Position numbers and translations under genes: made by a program
Part shown: in pieces, positions 60,950-64,000 of the stretch
Layout of the letters: each line of letters begins with the position of its first letter
Position numbering within the stretch: position 1 is the first letter of the stretch
Notes under the pieces: model-generated
What the model saw: the letters and a program-made list of their open reading frames with translations, nothing else
What the model was told of the DNA's origin: nothing
Databases searched by the model: none
Assembly: GCA_016218915.1 (NCBI GenBank)
Contig: JACRCQ010000074.1
Coordinates: 1 to 64,000 of the forward strand
DNA length: 64,000 nucleotides
Direction: 5' to 3'
Origin: Deltaproteobacteria bacterium
GTDB taxonomy: Bacteria > Myxococcota_A > Polyangia > Polyangiales > Polyangiaceae

Positions 60950-61507
60950 ATGTCCAAAGCATTTGCGAAAGAAGACGACGAGCGCGAAGAGGAGCCAGCC
61001 GAGCCGCAAGCTCCGGCTCCAGGGCGCAAGTCCTACATCACCCCAGAGGGCCACAAGAGGCTCCTGCAGGAGATGGACCACCTGTGGAAGGTCGAGCGAC
61101 CCAAGGTCACCAGCGAGGTGGCCGCAGCTGCCGCCCAAGGGGATCGCTCGGAGAACGCCGAGTACATCTATGGCAAGAAGCGGCTGAGAGAGATCGATCG
61201 CCGTCTACGATTCCTCGCCCGACGCCTGGACAACCTGATTGTGGTCGCTCCGTCGCAGGGGCAGGCGGACCGCATCTTCTTCGGGGCCTGGGTGACCGTG
61301 GAGGATGAGGACGGAAAACGCAGCACGTACCGGATCGTTGGAACCGACGAGTTCGATGTGACCGCAGGGCTGATCAGCGCCGAGTCGCCGCTGGCGAAGG
61401 CATTGCTCGGAAAGCGCGTCGGAGATAGCGTCACCGTCAGCCGCCCCAAGGGCGACTGCGACTACGAGGTCCTCGAGATTCGATACGGAGAGCCCACGCA
61501 GCTCTGA
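60950..61507 (+). CDS. greB: Transcription elongation factor GreB
   Basis: A 185-residue Gre factor. After a ~28-residue acidic N-terminus, the coiled coil (TPEGHKRLLQEMDHLWKVERPKVTSEVAAAAAQGDRSENAEYIYGKKRL) carries the acidic tip in GDRSENAEY that enters RNA polymerase's secondary channel. The C-terminal domain has RIFFGAWVTVEDEDGK, the GreB-type FFGAWV motif, and ends YEVLEIRYGEP. It stimulates cleavage of backtracked RNA. ATG at 60950 was chosen; the frame extends upstream over the divergent peptidase. The transporter gene follows by 7 bases. Confidence 0.92.
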   Translation: MSKAFAKEDDEREEEPAEPQAPAPGRKSYITPEGHKRLLQEMDHLWKVERPKVTSEVAAAAAQGDRSENAEYIYGKKRLREIDRRLRFLARRLDNLIVVAPSQGQADRIFFGAWVTVEDEDGKRSTYRIVGTDEFDVTAGLISAESPLAKALLGKRVGDSVTVSRPKGDCDYEVLEIRYGEPTQL

Positions 61508-61514
61508 GCCTGGA

Positions 61515-62285
61515 ATGCAATACCTGCTCTTGATCCTGGCTGCCATCGCAGGGGGTGCGATCAACTCGGTGGCCGGGGGTGGAACCCTCGTGACCTTCCC
61601 CACGCTGCTTTCGGTCGGGGTGGGGCCGGTGGCAGCGAACGCGACGAGCACCGTGGCGCTTGTGCCTGGCTCGCTGAGCGCGTTCTGGGGCTACCGCTCC
61701 GAGCTTCAAGGGCCCAAGCACCAGCTGCTCTGGCTCGGGGTCCCGAGCGCGATCGGCGGCTTGCTTGGCGCGATCTTTCTGCTCAAGGCTGGCGACAGCT
61801 TGTTCAGCCGGCTGGTGCCGTGGCTGATCCTGAGCGCGACCGGGCTGTTCATCGTGCAGGATCCGGTTCGGCGCTGGACCGAGAAGCGGCTGGGGTCAGG
61901 GGACGGCGCGAGCTCTTCGACTGCGCGGCTCATCGGGGTTGCGTTCTTCCAGTTCCTGATCGCGCTGTACGGAGGCTTCTTCGGCGCCGGCATCGGAATC
62001 CTGATGCTTGCAGCGCTCGGCATGCTCGGCTCGCAGAGCATCCACAGGATGAACGGGCTGAAGAACTTCGCAGCGGTGTGCATCAACTCCGTGGCAGCGG
62101 CTACGTTCATCCTGCAGAACCGCGTGCGCTGGGACCTGGCGTTGATGATGGCTGCAGGGGCGATCGTGGGCGGCTACGGCGGCGCGGGGATCGCCAAGAA
62201 GATCGGCCAGAAGAACGTGCGGCGCGTGGTGGTGGTGGTGGGGCTGAGCATCGGCGCGTACATGCTGGTGAAGCGCTACGCCTGA
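61515..62285 (+). CDS. TauE/SafE-family membrane permease
   Basis: A 256-residue protein with about eight hydrophobic helices and the family repeats GAINSVAGGGTLVTFPTLL and YGGFFGAGIGILMLAALGML. TauE/SafE proteins export sulfite or organosulfonates; substrates of many members are unknown. It begins 7 bases after greB, so it may share its transcript. The last helix ends ...GLSIGAYMLVKRYA. No sulfur metabolic gene is next to it. Confidence 0.87.
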   Translation: MQYLLLILAAIAGGAINSVAGGGTLVTFPTLLSVGVGPVAANATSTVALVPGSLSAFWGYRSELQGPKHQLLWLGVPSAIGGLLGAIFLLKAGDSLFSRLVPWLILSATGLFIVQDPVRRWTEKRLGSGDGASSSTARLIGVAFFQFLIALYGGFFGAGIGILMLAALGMLGSQSIHRMNGLKNFAAVCINSVAAATFILQNRVRWDLALMMAAGAIVGGYGGAGIAKKIGQKNVRRVVVVVGLSIGAYMLVKRYA

Positions 62286-62362
62286 GCATCGGGGCCCGGG
62301 CCGCTCCCATCGCAATCATGTCGAAATGCTGGAAAACGCCTGGTTCGGGAACAACCGGACGC

Positions 62363-62402
62363 GCAGGGCCCTCTCACCTCCATCTTCAACCAAGGGCCCT
62401 GC
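62363..62402 (+). promoter_or_regulatory. Hairpin abutting the start codon of the last gene
   Basis: Perfect 10-bp arms GCAGGGCCCT and AGGGCCCTGC flank a 20-base loop. The second arm ends 1 base before ATG 62404 and contains the only purine-rich sequence (AAGGG) that could serve as ribosome site. The structure would hide it until melted. Confidence 0.5.
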
Positions 62403-62403
62403 C

Positions 62404-64000
62404 ATGTCCGACTCCCAGACTGCCCAGTGGACCGAGCTGCTTTTGGGAAGCCAGGTAAGCGAACGACTCTCATCACTGAAAAACGCCGTCTTCGAGGGGA
62501 TCTCACGCCGGCATCCTCCGCCTGAAGGGCCTGGCTCTGCCGACTCCGAGGACTGGGGGGCCATCCAGGCGCAGCGCCCCTGGCGCCTGGCTGCCAGGGT
62601 GGTGGCAGGGCTCATGGCGCTGTTCCTGTCCGCATGGTGGATCGGCACGCGGGGAGTAACGCCGCGGCAGTCCGACCTCGATGCGATTGCGGTCAAGGCG
62701 CCGAGAATCCCGCAGCCCTTCCAGCCGACCGAGGTCGTGAGCCCGGCCGTGCTCCTGGGAATCGACTTTGCCAAGGTGCATCGCGAGCTGTTCCCGGCCT
62801 GGATCATGGCGATGCAGCGCGAGCCCTTCACGGTCGGCTACCCGGAGGCAGAGAGAACGTTCTTCCTGCTGCGTGCAGAGGCCGGCAAGGACCCCAATCT
62901 TTCGGCGCTGCTCACAGAGCTCAACGACAAGATGATGGACAACATCCCCGGCTTTGCGGCGGACATCCATCTGCTGTTCAAGGGGTGGAACGATTACCTC
63001 GAGCGCAACAGCCTGCCTTGGAGGATCGAGCACCACATCGAGAACACACCCAAGGGGCCGCGCGTGTACGCGCTGAGCTACCATGTGCTCGGCGATCTGC
63101 GCATCGACACGAACGGCGAACCCAACCGGGTGCTGCTGCTCGCACGCGCAGACCGGACCAACCTTGTGGAGTCGTACTTCGGGCAGACCGCGATCGAGCA
63201 CGAAGGCGCGTTGATCGTGGCGGATCGGATCGCAGAGTACTCCACCCAGCAGCTGTGGCCGATGTTCGGCACGCACGGGCCGCTGACCGATCTGCAGCGC
63301 GCGTTCTCCTCTGCGGTACGGCAGGAAGCGCGCGGCGTGCTGCCTCGGGAGGTCATCGACGAGCTGGGCAGCGCAGCGGATCTGCACGACAGCCTTTCGG
63401 ATGCAGTGCATGCGCTGGGCGCTCGGCGCGGTTGTGGACGCACGGTCGTGATCGAGGGCGTGCCGTGGTCGGGGCTGAGCGAGCGGGCGCTGTCCATGGT
63501 GAGGCGCGCAGCGGATCGGAACTCCAAGGGAAGGTGCAAGCGTCTGACCAGCACCGATGCCCAGTTCCTCGAGACGACCTCGAACCGGCTGGCAGGGGAC
63601 AGCGCGCTGGAGCAGTCGCTCGGGCAGCTGGCGGGATGGCTGGCGCGGGCCGTGGTCGTGCACGAGGTACGGCACGTTGCCGATGAGCGTCACGCAGAGG
63701 CCGGAGCACGCACGCCGGCCTGTGCGCGTTGCCCTGAGTCGCTCGGGCCCAACGAGCGTGCAGAGCTGCGGGCGTATCTCGCGGCCTTTGGCACGGAAGG
63801 GCTTGGGTACGTGTCGTTGATGCAGGCGTGCGGAACTGGTGGGCATGGTCCTGGGCCGAGCGGCGCAGCGCTTTCGTTTGCGCTGGCGCGGCTGATGCCA
63901 GGGGGATGCGATGCAGCGCCGCCGTCGGATCTGTACGCACGCGCCAAGCAGATGGAGATCGAGCTGTTCGGATCCAGCGAGCCGATCGAGCTGCCTGCCA
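62404..64000 (+). CDS. Membrane protein with HEVRH motif, C-terminus missing
   Basis: The reading frame is open from ATG 62404 to the right edge (532 codons). A cytoplasmic start is followed by one membrane helix at about 72-83 (VVAGLMALFLSAWWIG), so the body is extracytoplasmic. A helical and beta region (about 100-400) precedes VVVHEVRHVADERH, with HEVRH at 420-424, the HExxH of a zinc metallopeptidase. CARCPESLGPNERAELRAYLAAFGTEG follows, where a third ligand such as Glu might lie. The role is unknown; an envelope protease is inference. The family was not recognised. A hairpin covers its ribosome site. Confidence 0.65.
   Translation, partial: MSDSQTAQWTELLLGSQVSERLSSLKNAVFEGISRRHPPPEGPGSADSEDWGAIQAQRPWRLAARVVAGLMALFLSAWWIGTRGVTPRQSDLDAIAVKAPRIPQPFQPTEVVSPAVLLGIDFAKVHRELFPAWIMAMQREPFTVGYPEAERTFFLLRAEAGKDPNLSALLTELNDKMMDNIPGFAADIHLLFKGWNDYLERNSLPWRIEHHIENTPKGPRVYALSYHVLGDLRIDTNGEPNRVLLLARADRTNLVESYFGQTAIEHEGALIVADRIAEYSTQQLWPMFGTHGPLTDLQRAFSSAVRQEARGVLPREVIDELGSAADLHDSLSDAVHALGARRGCGRTVVIEGVPWSGLSERALSMVRRAADRNSKGRCKRLTSTDAQFLETTSNRLAGDSALEQSLGQLAGWLARAVVVHEVRHVADERHAEAGARTPACARCPESLGPNERAELRAYLAAFGTEGLGYVSLMQACGTGGHGPGPSGAALSFALARLMPGGCDAAPPSDLYARAKQMEIELFGSSEPIELPA

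Overview
The window reads as chromosomal DNA of a GC-rich myxobacterium-like organism (Myxococcota, Polyangia-like). Pointers are several lipoproteins with long Gly/Ser/Ala linkers after the lipobox, a MYXO-CTERM-type tail on a GH18 protein, an MglA-like GTPase, a Ser/Thr kinase fused to a formylglycine-enzyme-type domain, MopE-type metal-binding motifs, and strong third-position GC bias that makes long shadow frames. I saw no rRNA, tRNA, CRISPR array, insertion sequence or prophage. The genus is inference.

Layout. 1-6.2 kb: thioredoxin-like protein (partial), endonuclease/exonuclease/phosphatase protein, MsrA lipoprotein, REC-domain regulator, fatty acyl-AMP ligase, membrane acyltransferase. 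6.3-9.9 kb: DmsABC-type molybdoenzyme operon without a Tat leader. 10-13 kb: two Gly-rich lipoproteins and a cyclophilin lipoprotein. 13.2-19.2 kb: SDR protein, two von Willebrand A lipoproteins, MglA-like GTPase, small winged-helix protein. 19.2-21.8 kb: GH18 MYXO-CTERM protein and Pro-rich lipoprotein. 21.8-25.5 kb: divergent locus with an NrtR-like NUDIX regulator facing a HemN-like radical SAM / radical SAM / NadD-like operon, with matching 25-bp operator-like sites between them. 25.5-30.6 kb: Cys-rich lipoprotein, ECF sigma / FecR-like / exported-protein operon, tiny lipoprotein with a clear terminator, two overlapping micro-ORFs. 30.6-36.9 kb: exported archaemetzincin, SGNH hydrolase with a Pro-rich membrane partner, monooxygenase-fold protein with Fe-dependent dehydrogenase, Sel1-repeat protein. 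37-47.8 kb: cell-surface block of two coupled TSP3/VWA lipoproteins, a Tat-exported protein, a small peptide ending in twelve His-Xaa-Ser triplets, a 1484-residue Cys-rich repeat lipoprotein, and a YWT-repeat lipoprotein. 47.9-58.1 kb: Pro-rich membrane protein, 1.5k-residue adenylation/GNAT fusion, AHSA1 protein, RsmG, kinase-FGE fusion, small lipoprotein. 58.2-64 kb: coiled-coil protein, M28 peptidase, GreB, TauE/SafE permease, and a truncated membrane protein with an HEVRH motif.

The best candidates for new biology are the NUDIX-regulated double radical SAM/NadD locus (21.8-25.5 kb), the Tat protein plus His-Xaa-Ser peptide pair (41.3-42.2 kb), and the adenylation/GNAT fusion (49.4-54.0 kb). 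Intergenic gaps are short; the only gap above 300 bases (300-684) shows nothing I can support.
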